Shown here piece by piece: positions 44,955 to 55,832 of a stretch of 64,000 nucleotides of DNA. The stretch's first letter is position 1. The number at the start of each line of letters is the position of its first letter. Under the pieces are notes generated by a model. That model saw only the letters and a list, made by a program, of their open reading frames with translations, did no database searches and was not told the origin of the DNA. The stretch comes from Takakia lepidozioides (Eukaryota > Streptophyta > Takakiopsida > Takakiales > Takakiaceae), in NCBI GenBank assembly GCA_030704615.1, contig CM060731.1, positions 87,894,756 to 87,958,755 of the forward strand. Direction: 5' to 3'. Both the position numbers and the translations under genes were made by a program.

Positions 44955-45191
44955 ATGGCGTCTAAGCTCTGCTGCTACCCTGTCTGTTGCTTCGTGCCCA
45001 TGCCGGACGAGCTCCTGGGGATGCACAATGGCGGCGTCTTGTCTCTTCTCACAGGCGGGAGACCCCGCTGTGATGGCATCGTCTCTTTCCCTCCTCTGGC
45101 TTTTATGTCTCGTAGCGGCGCTTGTGTGGGGAAGTATATATCTCTCTCTCCCTTCTTAAACCTAGCATTTGTATGCTTTGCTTCTCCTTAG
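44955..45191 (+). CDS. Hypothetical ORF, 78 codons
   Basis: Begins with ATG after a GC-rich leader and encodes a Cys-containing peptide without a known domain. Low confidence; it could be a first exon. Confidence 0.15.
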   Translation: MASKLCCYPVCCFVPMPDELLGMHNGGVLSLLTGGRPRCDGIVSFPPLAFMSRSGACVGKYISLSPFLNLAFVCFASP

Positions 45192-45573
45192 CTGTGCTGG
45201 AGGTGGCTTGCTAGTGGTGATGGCGCAGAGTTACCTTCCCCAATCGCTCAAGGTGCTTTTGGTGATTAGGGTTCCTTTTACTTCATGTCTTTCTCTCTTG
45301 TTTTTGAGGTTCTTAGTTGACATTGATGACAAGTGTAGGGGTTTGTGATTCACCCGGGGATCCACAATCTTCACTAACCCATTGGTTTTTGTGGGGGCTT
45401 GTGATGGGACCAGGTGAGGATCCCTACCTGCTTTGAATTCTCTTGAGCTTGCAGATAAGGATGTGTGCAAAAGGATCATACTGCAGCTGCCTGCAGCCCC
45501 AATTTCGGCCCGCTTGCTCCCGGTTTGACATGATGATAAATGGACGGACAATCCGTTTGCTCTGCCGGCACTT

Positions 45574-45831
45574 GTGACGCGCCAGGGCGTCTCACGGTTA
45601 ACCAGCCCCGTCGACAGCCACAGCCGGATGGCTTGTCTGCCCCCCGAGGCCAGTACCCCCCGTCTTGTCCACATCTTGGATGCGCCAGGGGCCGGCTCAG
45701 CCAGCTCTCCTATTCGGGAGGTTGTTGTTGAGCCGGATGCTCAGTTGAGCACACCCCCGGCCACCAAGATAGGTGAAATGTACCTTGGCAAGCACATCAC
45801 CCGTTCGGGGGCCATCAATGCCAACTTCTGA
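45574..45831 (+). CDS. Unrecognised ORF upstream of the hAT remnant
   Basis: An 85-codon frame of ordinary composition (RLVHILDAPGAGSASSPIRE, GEMYLGKHITRSGAIN) ends where the hAT frame begins in another phase. The last 15 residues may belong to the hAT protein before a frameshift. Family not recognised. Confidence 0.25.
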   Translation: MTRQGVSRLTSPVDSHSRMACLPPEASTPRLVHILDAPGAGSASSPIREVVVEPDAQLSTPPATKIGEMYLGKHITRSGAINANF

Positions 45832-45835
45832 CGGA

Positions 45836-46804
45836 CTTCATTGAACAGGTCGGAAGTGATAGAATCATGCAAATATGCACAGACAATGCCACTAACATGA
45901 GAAACACTGCAGACATGTTTTTGGTATGTTATCCCCATATGTACTATCAAGGTTTTGTTGTTCATATCATTGATCTCCTTTTGGAAGATTGGGGAAAAGA
46001 ACAGTGGGTGAAACAATTTGTCAAGCGAGCGAAGACCGTTGTGTCATTCATCCGCACACACCATATCCCTTTGGCAATATATAGGAGGCACGAACCCAAA
46101 TGCAGCCTCCGGAATCCAGGTGAAACTCGTTTTGTCACTAACTTCTTGATGATGGATCGGTTTGTGACGGTGAAGAGCAGTCTAGAGCACACCATCATCG
46201 ATCCTCAATGGGATGCGTACACACGGACATTGCGGGACTCCAGAAAAGCCAAGTCATTGGGCAAAAGTCGAAAAGTTCGGAATAGCATTCGCAGCGATGA
46301 TTTTTGGAAGAAATGTGAAAACTTTGTTTATATGGTAGAGCCGGTGTTAATCGTCTTGCGTTTTTTGATGGAAAGCAACCAGTAATGGGAAAGACATGGT
46401 TACTAATGCAAAATCTTGAGAAGCATGTCCAATCCTTGAGGCACCTTCCCTTCTCCTTGGAACCTGAACTTGCGGACAGTGCTGAGGATGCATTTTATGA
46501 CGTCGTTCGATGGTTCGAACGGACTTGCATTATGCGGGGGCTTTGCTCAATCCATTTTTGCTCGACAATACCATGCTCTGAGATGACACTGATGCCAAGG
46601 TCGGCCTCGTGCGAGTGCTCATGCGACTGGCTCCGCCGAACATGGCAGAGAGAGCTATATCCGAGTACCAATGCTTCTCAGATCGCCGCGACCCTTTTGA
46701 GGACATGCCGGATCCAAAAGAGCTCAATATGTTGCCACATGAATGGTGGGATTTGATTGGAGTTGGAGCAAGAACATTGGCTCCCGTTGCGAAGCGTATT
46801 CTTG
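45836..46804 (+). pseudogene. hAT transposase, C-terminal half
   Basis: A long frame starts with DFIEQVGSDRIMQICTDNAT (catalytic Asp region), VVHIIDLLLEDWGKEQWVKQ, SFIRTHHIPLAIYR, NPGETRFVTNFLMMDRF and VEPVLIVLRFLMES, the classic order of DUF659-type hAT transposases. After a stop at 46,383, two frame changes lead to LHYAGALLNPFLLDN-like sequence (about 46,525), then AERAISEYQCFSD, HEWWDLIGVGARTLAPVAKR (46,738), the start of the hAT dimerisation region. The frame then jumps at about 46,805 into a MULE protein, so the hAT C-terminus is missing. Confidence 0.85.
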
Positions 46805-47134
46805 CCCAAGTCTGGTTGGTACTTCAAGTACAGACAGTGGGGAGCTTTCATGATGACGGTAAGCCTCTTCAATCCCAGAAAAACAAATTTCACTTTGCAT
46901 CGTGTCTGTTCCTTTGGGGTTGTTGGATTGTCACTTGCAGAACCTCTTCCATTCCTTTCGTTCCTCACATTTGAGTGCATTGCCTTTCTGCAACAGACAT
47001 GTCCTTGGAGGACTTGCCGACATGCCTTTCCTGTAATTTGGCGAGACTGTTCACAATGCCTGGATGCAGCAGTCTACCAAAGCAGGACGTGACTTGTATG
47101 TTGCCACTGCAGATGACATGGTGCGTGGCACTAC
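46805..47134 (+). pseudogene. MULE transposase copy 2, part upstream of the chromovirus
   Basis: WYFKYRQWGAFMMTV matches FWHFRYRQWGAAMTTI of MULE copy 1. A well-formed intron follows (46,859-46,996, GTAAGC to TGCAACAG), then MSLEDLADMPF-like sequence and TVHNAWMQQS / AGRDLY to 47,130, again parallel to copy 1. The gene is interrupted here by the chromovirus and resumes at 54,086. Confidence 0.8.
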
Positions 47135-47860
47135 TGTCTGTCGCGGCCCTTTGCCTTGAGGGCAGGGGGTCGGGACACATGAGGGGCTGCCCCTGTGGTG
47201 GGGGCATCGGCAGCGATAGGTATGGGGGGCTGAAGCACCCTTGAGTGCCCAAGGCACTGAAGGAGGCGGAGGCGCTCACTAGGTGGAGCCCCGCACACCG
47301 GGTTGCGGTGGGGGTGGCTCCACAAGGGGTGGTGGTAGCTTAGCGGGACTTAGTGGGGGTGGCATAGGACTCACCATGGGGGTGGAGACCTCGTGGTGGG
47401 AGTCGTGGGGAGTCTTGGGACTCATCACGGTCCATAGGGGCCGTGGTGAGGGGCCAAGACTCACCGCGACTCATCACCGGGAGTCGAGGGTTTTCGTGGT
47501 GGTTCGCCATAAAATGGCATGGCTGGTTATGAACCCCCCGCGGACAGCTACAGAAGTATATATAGGGAGTAGTAACCCCGAGAACGGTGCAAGCCCGTTG
47601 GTGACCAAAACTAGTGAGTAAGCGAGCGAGCCGGAAAGCGACCAAAGAGTGGGGAGCTGTTCCGGACTGCCATCTACCAAAGGGAATTCCACTAGTCCCA
47701 AATAGGTGGAGGGTTTAGTGGGGAGCGAAGGGGACCGTTATGTCCCGGTGAGCAGCCGAAGCTCCAAGTTGGCCCGGCGGCCAGGTTGGGAGTCAGGCGC
47801 GCGCATCAAAGCGAGTAACTATGACTTGAAGGGGAGTTTACCGAAGTGAGGTGCGCGACA
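47135..47860 (+). repeat. Chromovirus 5' LTR
   Basis: Begins TGTCTGTCGCGGCCC and ends GTGCGCGACA. It is nearly identical to 53,322-54,080, except for a replacement of about 35 bp near position 60. TATATATAG at 47,557 is a probable promoter box. The high identity points to recent insertion. Confidence 0.9.
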
Positions 47861-47862
47861 CT

Positions 47863-47874
47863 TGGTATCAGAGC
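47863..47874 (+). other. Primer binding site, initiator tRNA-Met type
   Basis: TGGTATCAGAGC lies two bases after the LTR; this is the standard plant retrotransposon site complementary to the 3' end of initiator methionine tRNA. Confidence 0.95.
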
Positions 47875-47915
47875 TTAGAGTTCAGTACGCGATCGTCCTT
47901 GGGATTGGCCTCATC

Positions 47916-48985
47916 ATGGGGTCGGGCAAGCCGAAGCGAAAGCGGAACGGCCCAAAAGATGATGATCCTGGTGAGCCCGATGGGGGCGACGTGTCACCGA
48001 GGCGGCCGTTTGAGGAAGCGATGAATGTTTCCGAAAATGAGGCCGCTCAAGAGCGGGAGGAATCCGAGGAGTCGGAGCCCGAGGAATCCTTGAGAGCTCC
48101 GACAAACCAAGAGATGCCTCCCATGCCGGCAGCCTTTTGGGAAGGGTTGTTGGCGCAGTTTGGCGGGACGTTGAAAGACGTGTTGAAGGCGGCTAATGCC
48201 ACTTCCACTAAGGCAAAGTTTAAGGTGAAGCCTAAGGAACCCGGCACCTTCGAGGGCGTTCGAAATCGGAAGGCACTCAACACCTGGCTCCTGGAGCTAG
48301 AGCAGTACTTCCGGGCGGCCAAGTTGAGTGACGAGGATCGGTGGAAGTGGCTCCCACCTATTTGAGGGGCTATGCTCAACAATGGTGGCAGAAACGCCTT
48401 CACGACCGAGGTCCAAGCCCGGAAACCTTGAACTGGAGTGGGTTCAAGGAATTGATGAAGAGACAGTTTGTGCCCCTCAACGCGTCCTGGCTTGCCCGGA
48501 CAAGATGAGGAATTTGAAGCAAACAGATGACATTCGGGGGTATGTCCAGGCTTTCAATGTGCTGTTGCTCGAAGTCGCGGACATGGCAGAACCAGAAATG
48601 GTCTTCAACTTTGTGGCGGGACTGGCCCCATGGGCCAGGCGGAAGTTGGAGGAGAAGCCACCCAAGACTTTGAACGAGGCAATTGAGGGCTGAATGTTTC
48701 TCGGATGTCCCTAGGGTGAGAGACAAGGCCGTACGGAGCTGAACCACAAGAAGACCCGGCGGGAAGGTGACTCCTTCGACCGGAAAAGAAGTGGGATAGG
48801 CCACGCGGCGACAATGGCATGTGGAAATCGAAGGGAGGCCTTCACACGTCAAGGCGGCACCCGGTGCTTCGAAAGGAAAAGCGGGTGGAGCGGCTTATGG
48901 CGGACAGAAGGCACCTTTGATGGAGTGTGTTTCAATTGCGGGAGCCCGGGCACATGGCCAAGAAGTGCACGAAGCCCCGGCAATT
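47916..48985 (+). pseudogene. Chromovirus Gag
   Basis: From the ATG at 47,916 an acidic N-terminus is followed by KNTWL-type gag core sequence (ALNTWLLELEQYFRAAKLSD). Frame changes at about 48,360 and 48,690 separate the rest: RNLKQTDDIRGYVQAFNVL, FNFVAGLAPWARRKLEEKPP, and a CCHC knuckle CFNCGSPG plus HMAKKC, split by a one-base deletion near 48,948. Gag forms the particle that packages element RNA. Confidence 0.85.
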
Positions 48986-49119
48986 GAACATGACTCGGGC
49001 GACCACGGAGCTGTCGGAAGATACCATCAGTCGCTTGGTGGAAGCGGTGGTCGCCAGGACTTGCAAGGTAGGCAACTATTCTTGTGAGTTGTATCAGGAA
49101 ACTGGCGCCCTGCGTAAAG

Positions 49120-49440
49120 GGAGTCAGTTATTGTTCGTGGATGGGATAATATCCGGAACTAATGTCGTTGTTGGTGGACACAGGAGCGTCGCACTCCTTC
49201 ATGACACCGGCACGGCGCGAAAGTTGGGACTCCCGACAAGTGACGTGGGGGCCTCTATTGAGGTGCGTTCTGCCAAAGGAGAACCTCAGTTGGCGACAAG
49301 GTTGGCGTTTGATGTTCCTCTTCAACTGGGGAGTTGGGAGGGACGTGAGAACTTCACCATCTGCGAGATCGATGGAGTGGATCTCATTTTGGGGATGACC
49401 TTTTTGAGCAAATCCGGAGCGGTCATAGATGGCCGCAAGA
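49120..49440 (+). pseudogene. Chromovirus aspartic protease region
   Basis: SLLVDTGASHSFMTP carries the active-site Asp-Thr-Gly (49,165-49,208). A frameshift follows, then ARKLGLP and ICEIDGVDLILGMTFLSKSG, the usual second half with the ILGM motif. Confidence 0.85.
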
Positions 49441-49689
49441 GAGTAGTCACGCTGCCATGTGGGAATGGTGGCGAGGTTTTACGAGTGTCGGAAACGCCCA
49501 AATCCGTGGGAGGGCGAATAAACCTTCTGTCAGCAAGGGAGTGGGCCGTGGAGGAGGCACACGAGCCCCAGTTTTTGCTTTACATTAGAGAAGTGAAGGA
49601 GAAGGCGATGGGGAGCCGAGCCCAGATTGGATCAAGGGGATTTGGAGAAATACCAGGTGTGATGCCGGAGGATTTACCAAGCGGCTTGC

Positions 49690-50520
49690 CACCGCGAAGA
49701 GGAGTTGACCACAAGATTGAGGGTGATACCGGGATCGGAACCGCCTGCCAAGGCGCCCTACCGGTTGAGCCACAGAGAGTTGGTCGAGCTGAAGACTCAG
49801 CTCAAGGATCTAATGTCAAAGGGGTACATCCGGCCGAGTAAGTCACCTTACGGAGCCCCGGTGCTATTCGCAGACAAGAAGGATGGGACGCTGCGGATGT
49901 GTCGATTACAGGGCTTTGAATAAGGTGACTATCAAAAACCGGTACCCTTTGCCAAGGATCGACGACCTTTCGACGTTTGGCAGAGCAAAGTATTTCAGCG
50001 GATCGACTTGCGCTCCGGCTATCATCAAATTCGGTGGCGGAAGGAGATGAGGAGAAGACCGCGTGCAGGACAAGGTATGGTTCATATGAGTTCTTGGTGA
50101 TGCCTTTTGGCTCACCAATGCACCAGCGACATTTAGCACGCTGATGAACAGCCTTTTCCAGGAGTGGTTGGATGACTTTGTGATCGTGTACATCGACGAC
50201 ATCTTGGTGTACTCGAAAACAAAGGAGGAGCACCTGGAGCACCTCAAAAGGGTGTTCCAAAATTGCGAGAAGGGAAGCTGTATGCCAAAGCTTCAAAGTG
50301 CGAATTCGGGGTCACAAAAGTGGAGTTCTTGGGGCATGTGATTACACAGGATGGATCAAAATGGATGACAGAAGGTGAGGGCGATCTTGGACTGGGAGCC
50401 TCCGACTTCGGTCCCGGGAGTGCGATCCTTCCTAGGACTCGCCTCCTATTACCGGAAGTATGTGAGAAATTTCGCCAAGATCGCGGGGCCGCTGTCAGAC
50501 CTTCTGTGTAAATCTAAAGT
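49690..50520 (+). pseudogene. Chromovirus reverse transcriptase
   Basis: Pieces in several frames: [20 protein letters not shown] and [20 protein letters not shown] (49,760-49,885), [20 protein letters not shown] (about 49,897-49,957), [12 protein letters not shown] (about 50,000) and [15 protein letters not shown] with the catalytic YIDD (50,175-50,220). [13 protein letters not shown] and the connection region [20 protein letters not shown] follow. At least four frameshifts make it inactive. Confidence 0.9.
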
Positions 50521-50559
50521 CTGGGTATGGAACACCTTTTGTGGCCAAGCTTTTGCTGA

Positions 50560-50880
50560 ATTGAAGCAGCGGATGGCGGAAGCTCCAGTCTTGAAAATCC
50601 CGGAGTTCGATCGTCCGTTTGAGATTCATACAGATGCATCGGACTTCGCGATTGGGGGTGTACTTATGCAAGATGGACGTCCAGTGGCTTACGAAAGTAA
50701 GAAACTGAATGAAGTGGAGCGACGGTGGCCGACGCACGAAAAAGAGATGAAGGCGGTGGTGCATTGCCTTGAGCTCTGGCGCCACTATGTTGGTTCCAAC
50801 CCAGTGAAGGTGTTTCACGGACAATGTCACGGTGAAGTATTTTGCCACGCAGCCCAAGTTGTCCCCAAAACAACTTAGGT
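50560..50880 (+). pseudogene. Chromovirus RNase H
   Basis: [20 protein letters not shown] (Asp of the active site) and [20 protein letters not shown] (Glu) are in one frame; the last part shifts frame near 50,820. It degrades the RNA strand during reverse transcription. Confidence 0.85.
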
Positions 50881-51079
50881 GGCAAGATACTTTGGCGGTG
50901 TTCGACGTGGATATCCAGTACAAACCGGGACGGACAACGTGGTGGCCGATGCTTTAAGTAGAAAGCAGCAGCTCTTGTTGGTGTACAGGGCGAGACGGCG
51001 CTCCAAAGGAAGATCCGGAAGGATGAGCTGGCAAAGTCCGTGATGCAGGACTTGAGATGGGGGTTAATCGCAGTTCCAC

Positions 51080-51965
51080 TTGCAAAATGGACTGCTCCGG
51101 TATAAGCAAAAACGTCTCTACGTGCCGAAGGGAGGGATCAGAGATAGCCTCTTGAGAGAATGCCATGATAGCCCGCTTGCGGGCCACAGCAACGCACTGC
51201 GCACTCTTGAAGAAAGAATTTCTGGCCCAAACTGAGGGAGGAGGCAGAGGAGTATGTCAAGACATGCACACATGCCAACAAAACCGGAGCGAGTACAAAA
51301 AGCAAGCGGGGCTGTTACAACCCTTGCCGATTCCAGAGGGGACTTGGGAAAGCGTCTCGATGGATTTCATGACTGCTATGCCGCTGTCAAAAGGATTCGA
51401 TGCAATCATGGTGGTGGTAGATAGGTTCAGTAAAATGGGCCATTTCATCCCCACCAAGGAGACGGCAACGGCGCAGGAGACAGGGCGACTTTACTTCGCC
51501 CACGTCTTAAAGCATCATGGAGTCCCGAAGGATATTGTCTCGGACCGCGATCCAAAGTTTACGAGTAAATTTTGGAGGCACTTTGGAAGAAGATGGGGAC
51601 GAGGCTGAAGATGAGCACCGCCTTCCGACCTACGACGACGGCCAAACAGAAAGAGTGAATTCCGTAGTGAAGCAGATCTTGCGGAATTACGTGTCGGCAG
51701 ACCAAACAGACTGGGTGGAACACTTAGACGCGGCAGAGTTCTGTTATAATAACACAGAACACTCCGCAACGGGAGTTTCCCCTTTCGTATTGGTCTATGG
51801 AAAAACACCTCTGGTGCCGACAAGTTGGGCCGCCCAGGACGTTGAGGAACCGGCAGTAGCGGCGGTACTGGAAGAACGCGAGCGTTTGTTGAAGCTCGCA
51901 AAGTACAACATGCCAAAGCTAGGAAACGGTATGAAAGGCAGGCGAATCGGAAGCGGAGGGAAGTG
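51080..51965 (+). pseudogene. Chromovirus integrase core
   Basis: The zinc-binding region (51,080-51,300) is scrambled. The core has ESVSMDFMTAMPLSKGFDAI (first Asp), DIVSDRDPKFTSKFW (second Asp) and, after a frameshift, DDGQTERVNSVVKQIL with the catalytic Glu. NNTEHSATGVSPFVLVYGK follows. Confidence 0.9.
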
Positions 51966-52024
51966 AAGTTTGAGGCAGGCACGGAGGTCTGGTTGAACAT
52001 CAAGAATTTCGACTACCTCCGGAA

Positions 52025-52423
52025 GTGAGTCCGAAGTTCGTACCTCCGTATGCGGGACCCTTTCGCATTCGGAAGGTTATGAATGAGGATGTGTATGAAT
52101 TGGAGCTGCCGGCAAACAGCAAGGTGCACCCAGTATTCCATGTCTCCCTTTTGAAGCCTTACTTCAAAGATGAAGCGCGTCCGAATCGGCATCAAGTGTT
52201 GCGTCCGCCACCTATGCTGTTGGATCATGAAAATGAACCTGAGTACGAGGTGGAGGCAATACTTAAGTCGAGGAGGTTCAAGAACCGAGAAACGGAGTAT
52301 CTCGTCAAATGGAAGGGCTATCATCATGTGGAGGCATCTTGGGTGCGTGCCTCAGAAATGGGAAACGCATCCGAGGCGGTTGCAGCTTTCGAAGGGCGAC
52401 CTCAAAAGCGGAAGAAGCGTTGA
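52025..52423 (+). pseudogene. Chromovirus integrase C-terminus with chromodomain
   Basis: One clean frame: PPYAGPFRIRKVMNEDVYEL (GPF/Y module), HPVFHVSLLKPYF, then EYEVEAILKSRRFKNRETEY and LVKWKGYHHVEASWV, a complete chromodomain. Chromodomains bind methylated histone tails and guide integration to heterochromatin. It ends at 52,423 in a basic tail. Confidence 0.9.
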
Positions 52424-53321
52424 TGGGGACATCAACCTTGGAGCGTGGGGGAGGAAATGCATGCTTAGCCCGGCTTAGCTAGCTTAGGAATCCGATTGCA
52501 AAAACTTGTATTGTACAAAACGTGCTATAAATGAAATGGATTCCAAATGTTGTGCGTCCTATTTTGTTTGGAATGGTGATGCATGGTATGGTTGGCTAGT
52601 GTGTAGAATGCATGCTAGCTTATAAAAGTGGGAGAGGTAAATTGGGTTAATCGTGTTTTGCGTAGTGCCGAAATCGGGTGACCCCCATCCAGGGGCAAGG
52701 AAACTTGCGCCTTCTTTGGGAGTTCACGTGCTAGTGCGCACCTGGCGCGTGCGCGTACTATAACTGCGCTACCGAGGGGGTTGCCTTGTAGTGCGGGCTA
52801 ACGCGGAAGCTACGTGCTTCCGTTCACGTACTATAATCGTGTAGCCTCGGGACGAAGTCGTAGTGCGGCTTCGGCGTGTTCCCGTACCTCAGGCCAGCAT
52901 TCCAAGGCGGACCCAATTGTAGTGATTGGGGCGCACGGTTGGTTCAAGGTTATCTTCCTAGTCAAAGAGGGTTCCAGGTGAACCCTTGCTCAAGGTGATG
53001 CCAAAAGCGGCATCATGAGCGTCGCAAGCAATGTTGTTGCAGTAAGGCGATTCGATCCTCGGGGGGATCGTTCCTTGGCCTTGAAGTAGGCCAAGAAGAG
53101 TGCACTGGGAGGAGCTGGAGAGGCTCCACCCTTGGCCGGGACTTGGAGGAAGTCGGCCGAACTAGCTAGTGGAGAGTAGAGTCAAGTGTGGGGTTTGGTT
53201 CTTTGCCATGGGACGCCATGGTACGGAAACAAACTCCTTGATGTGGGACGCCACAACTTGGATGTTCGTTTCTCTACAAAATGGACAAGTCGATGAGGAC
53301 ATCGACTCCCTGTTGGTAGGG
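52424..53321 (+). other. Long 3' non-coding region of the chromovirus
   Basis: Starts with a purine tract (GTGGGGGAGGAAATG, about 52,446) that looks like a polypurine tract, yet the 3' LTR begins only 870 bp later. The interval has its own TATAAAAG (52,621) and CG-rich repeats such as GTGCGCACCTGGCGCGTGCG, but no frame with a domain. No good polypurine tract lies directly before 53,322. Confidence 0.6.
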
Positions 53322-54080
53322 TGTGTGTCGCGGCCCTTTGCCTTGAGGGCAGGGGGTCGGGACACATGAGGGGCTGCCCTGTGGTGGGGGCATCGGGTTG
53401 AGGGATGCACCTTGAGAGTTGGGGTGCGTGGGATAGGTATGGGGGGCTAAAGCACCCTTGAGTGCCCAAGGCACTGAAGGAGGCGGAGGCGCTCACTAGG
53501 TGGAGCCCGCACAACCGGGTTGCGGTGGGGGTGGCTCCACAAGGGGTGGTGGTAGCTTAGCGGGACTTAGTGGGGGTGGCATAGGACTCACCATGGGGGT
53601 GGAGACCTCGTGGTGGGAGTCGTGGGGAGTCTTGGGACTCATCACGGTCCATAGGGGCCGTGGTGAGTGGGCCAAGACTCACCGCGACTCATCACCGGGA
53701 GTCGAGGGTTTTCGTGGTGGTTCGCCATAAAATGGCATGGCTGGTTATGAAACCCCCGCGGACAGCTACAGAAGTATATATAGGGAGTAGTAACCCCGAG
53801 AACGGTGCAAGCCCGTTGGTGACCAAAAACTAGTGAGTAAGCGAGCGAGCCGGAAAGCGACCAAAGAGTGGGGAGCTGTTCCGGACTGCCATCTACCAAA
53901 GGGAATTCCACTAGTCCCAAATAGGTGGAGGGTTTAGTGGGGAGCAAAGGGGGACCATTATGTCCCGGTGAGCAGCCGAAGCTCCAAGTTGGCCCGGCGG
54001 CCAGGTTGGGAGTCAGGCGCGCGCATCAAAGCGAGTAACTATGACTTGAAGGGGAGTTTACCGAAGTGAGGTGCGCGACA
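53322..54080 (+). repeat. Chromovirus 3' LTR
   Basis: Near-identical to the 5' LTR. It carries about 35 extra bases at 53,398-53,433. TATATATAG lies at 53,775. The following CTTAC resembles the ACTAC before the 5' LTR, a poorly preserved target duplication. Confidence 0.9.
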
Positions 54081-54085
54081 CTTAC

Positions 54086-55171
54086 ACAACAAACCAGATA
54101 CCGCAATTTTCTGATGGGACGGGGCGGAGGCAAGGGCCCTGATACGACTTTGTTGATGCTAAGGGCTGCGAGCAGGTCCGAAGACCCATCGAAGATGGCG
54201 AGAGCTCTGAACAGGTGCACTAAAGGCTCCCCTTTGCAATCGAGGGTCCCCCATTTGAAAGGCGAGGAAACATTTGGATCATGCAAAAGGAAATTGAACA
54301 CTCCTCTAGGGTCGGATGGAGATTCTCATCGCCCGGACAGGGTCAATTTCTCTGTACCAAAGGTGTCTCCGGTGCAGAGTAAGTCAAGTGCCCACCCCTT
54401 CCCAGGTGGGTCCTCTTCTAGTGGAGCAGGTGCAAATCATGCAAGCACAACAACAGGAATCCCATTGGAGGAGGTGGTGTCCTTGGTGCATGAATCTGAT
54501 TGCATTGACAGTGAGTGGCATATAGAACGCACCCCACCAGGATCTAGAGTGGCTTGCATAGCAATTTGGACCCCCTCCTTCAAGAAATGCAAATCAAAAA
54601 TATGCAAAGGCTCCAGGGGGACTCCAGCTCCAACATTCACAGGGTTGTTCCGACCTTATCATAGTGGGGAGTCAAAGGACTGGAAGTTCTTGTTCTGGCC
54701 AGACGATATGGCACGATGCGTCAAGGGAACAGTTCCGACTCCCACTCAACAAAAAAAGATGGAAAAACAGTGCGCCGTGTCGCTTCGGGTGCAGATCACG
54801 ACTGCAAGATGGAATCGTCTAGAATTTTGCAGGCTTGGGTGACTCGTATCACCGAAGTCCCGGCCCCGGGGTATGGACGGATTTACACAGTGTTGTCTAC
54901 TGGCTCAGTTCTTCGTGGCAAAGAATATCAGGTTACTGTGGGGAATTTCCCTGTGTGCACTTGTCCAGATTTTGTAACGATGCGTGAGGGCGCTCTCGGC
55001 ATGAGGGGGAAGTGGGTCCCCTGCAAGCATCAATATTATATATACCTTATAATTATGTGCTGCGACGGTAAGAGAGACCAATTCATTCACCAAGCCACAC
55101 TAGGCTATGGAGAAGTCATCACTCTTCTGCAGCAGGACACCTGCCATGGGGCTCCGCCAGATTCTCTGTGA
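54086..55171 (+). pseudogene. MULE transposase copy 2, part downstream of the chromovirus (SWIM finger)
   Basis: Continues the copy 2 frame (QQTRYRNFLMGRGGGKGPD) and parallels copy 1: PSKMARAL, VPHLKGEETFGSCKRKLNT, EWHIERT, FTGLFRPY and FLFWPDDMARCVKGT. The SWIM finger is VCTCPDF (54,954) with CKH at 55,021-55,029, after GYGRIYTVLSTGS. It ends with YGEVITLLQQDTC and a stop at 55,169. Frame changes near 54,725 and 54,840 break it. Confidence 0.85.
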
Positions 55172-55479
55172 ACAGAAACGAGCCATGCCCACTTCCCGTG
55201 CTGGTTTCCAGCTTATTGTGTGGAGTCTTTGCATGTAGGACAAACACATACATTTCGTTCGTGGAACCAGGGCAATTGCACATGCCATTCATTGTAGGCG
55301 TCTTTTTGTGAATTGAAATAAAGTGTGACGATCATTCTGAGCTCAAATCTGCCATATGTTCATATTCCTCTTTTTGTGTAGACATTGCAGACATGGTGCA
55401 TGGTGGCCCCTTTGTTTTGTCCACGGTAATAGGCCCTCTTCCTGCAATCCTCGCCTATAGGGCCTGCTTCTCCAGCACA

Positions 55480-55667
55480 TTGGTGCCGCTCACGCTTCCC
55501 TGAAGCGTGAGCTCAGCTCACGCTTTGCAGCTACAACGTGAGCTCAGCTCCCAGGCTCACGGGGCTGGGCTCACGCCGTAGCTACGCTGCCGCGGAAATA
55601 GGGCATGCACATGTGGAACGATGCTGATGTGGCGTGAGCCTGGCCAGGCTCACGCGCAGGCATCCCC
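55480..55667. mobile_element. Right terminal region of MULE copy 2
   Basis: The reverse complement of the end (GGGGATGCCTGCGCGTGAGC) matches the left end of the non-autonomous MULE at 11,367 at about 41 of 46 bases. A perfect 24-bp palindrome (GCGTGAGCCTGG and its complement) lies at 55,632-55,655. GTGAGCTCAGCTCACGC palindromes lie further in. Confidence 0.75.
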
Positions 55668-55832
55668 CAGGCAGACAACTAACGATGGGGCTCTCTTTGC
55701 ACCCGGCCTCTTGATCCATAGACTTTAGAAAATTGGGACGTGCGATTGAAGACCAAGCGATCATCTTATTGAAATGGATACTTGTCAACTATCCGGTGTT
55801 AGAGGGACCTAATCACCAACTAGGGGGGCGAT

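Noticed and set aside
47259-47700. Open frames inside the LTRs (both copies)
   Set aside because: They match between LTR copies only because the DNA is duplicated; several strands and frames are open at once and none has a domain.
53200-53321. Polypurine tract directly before the 3' LTR
   Set aside because: Only a short GGTAGGG precedes the LTR; the better purine tract lies near 52,446.
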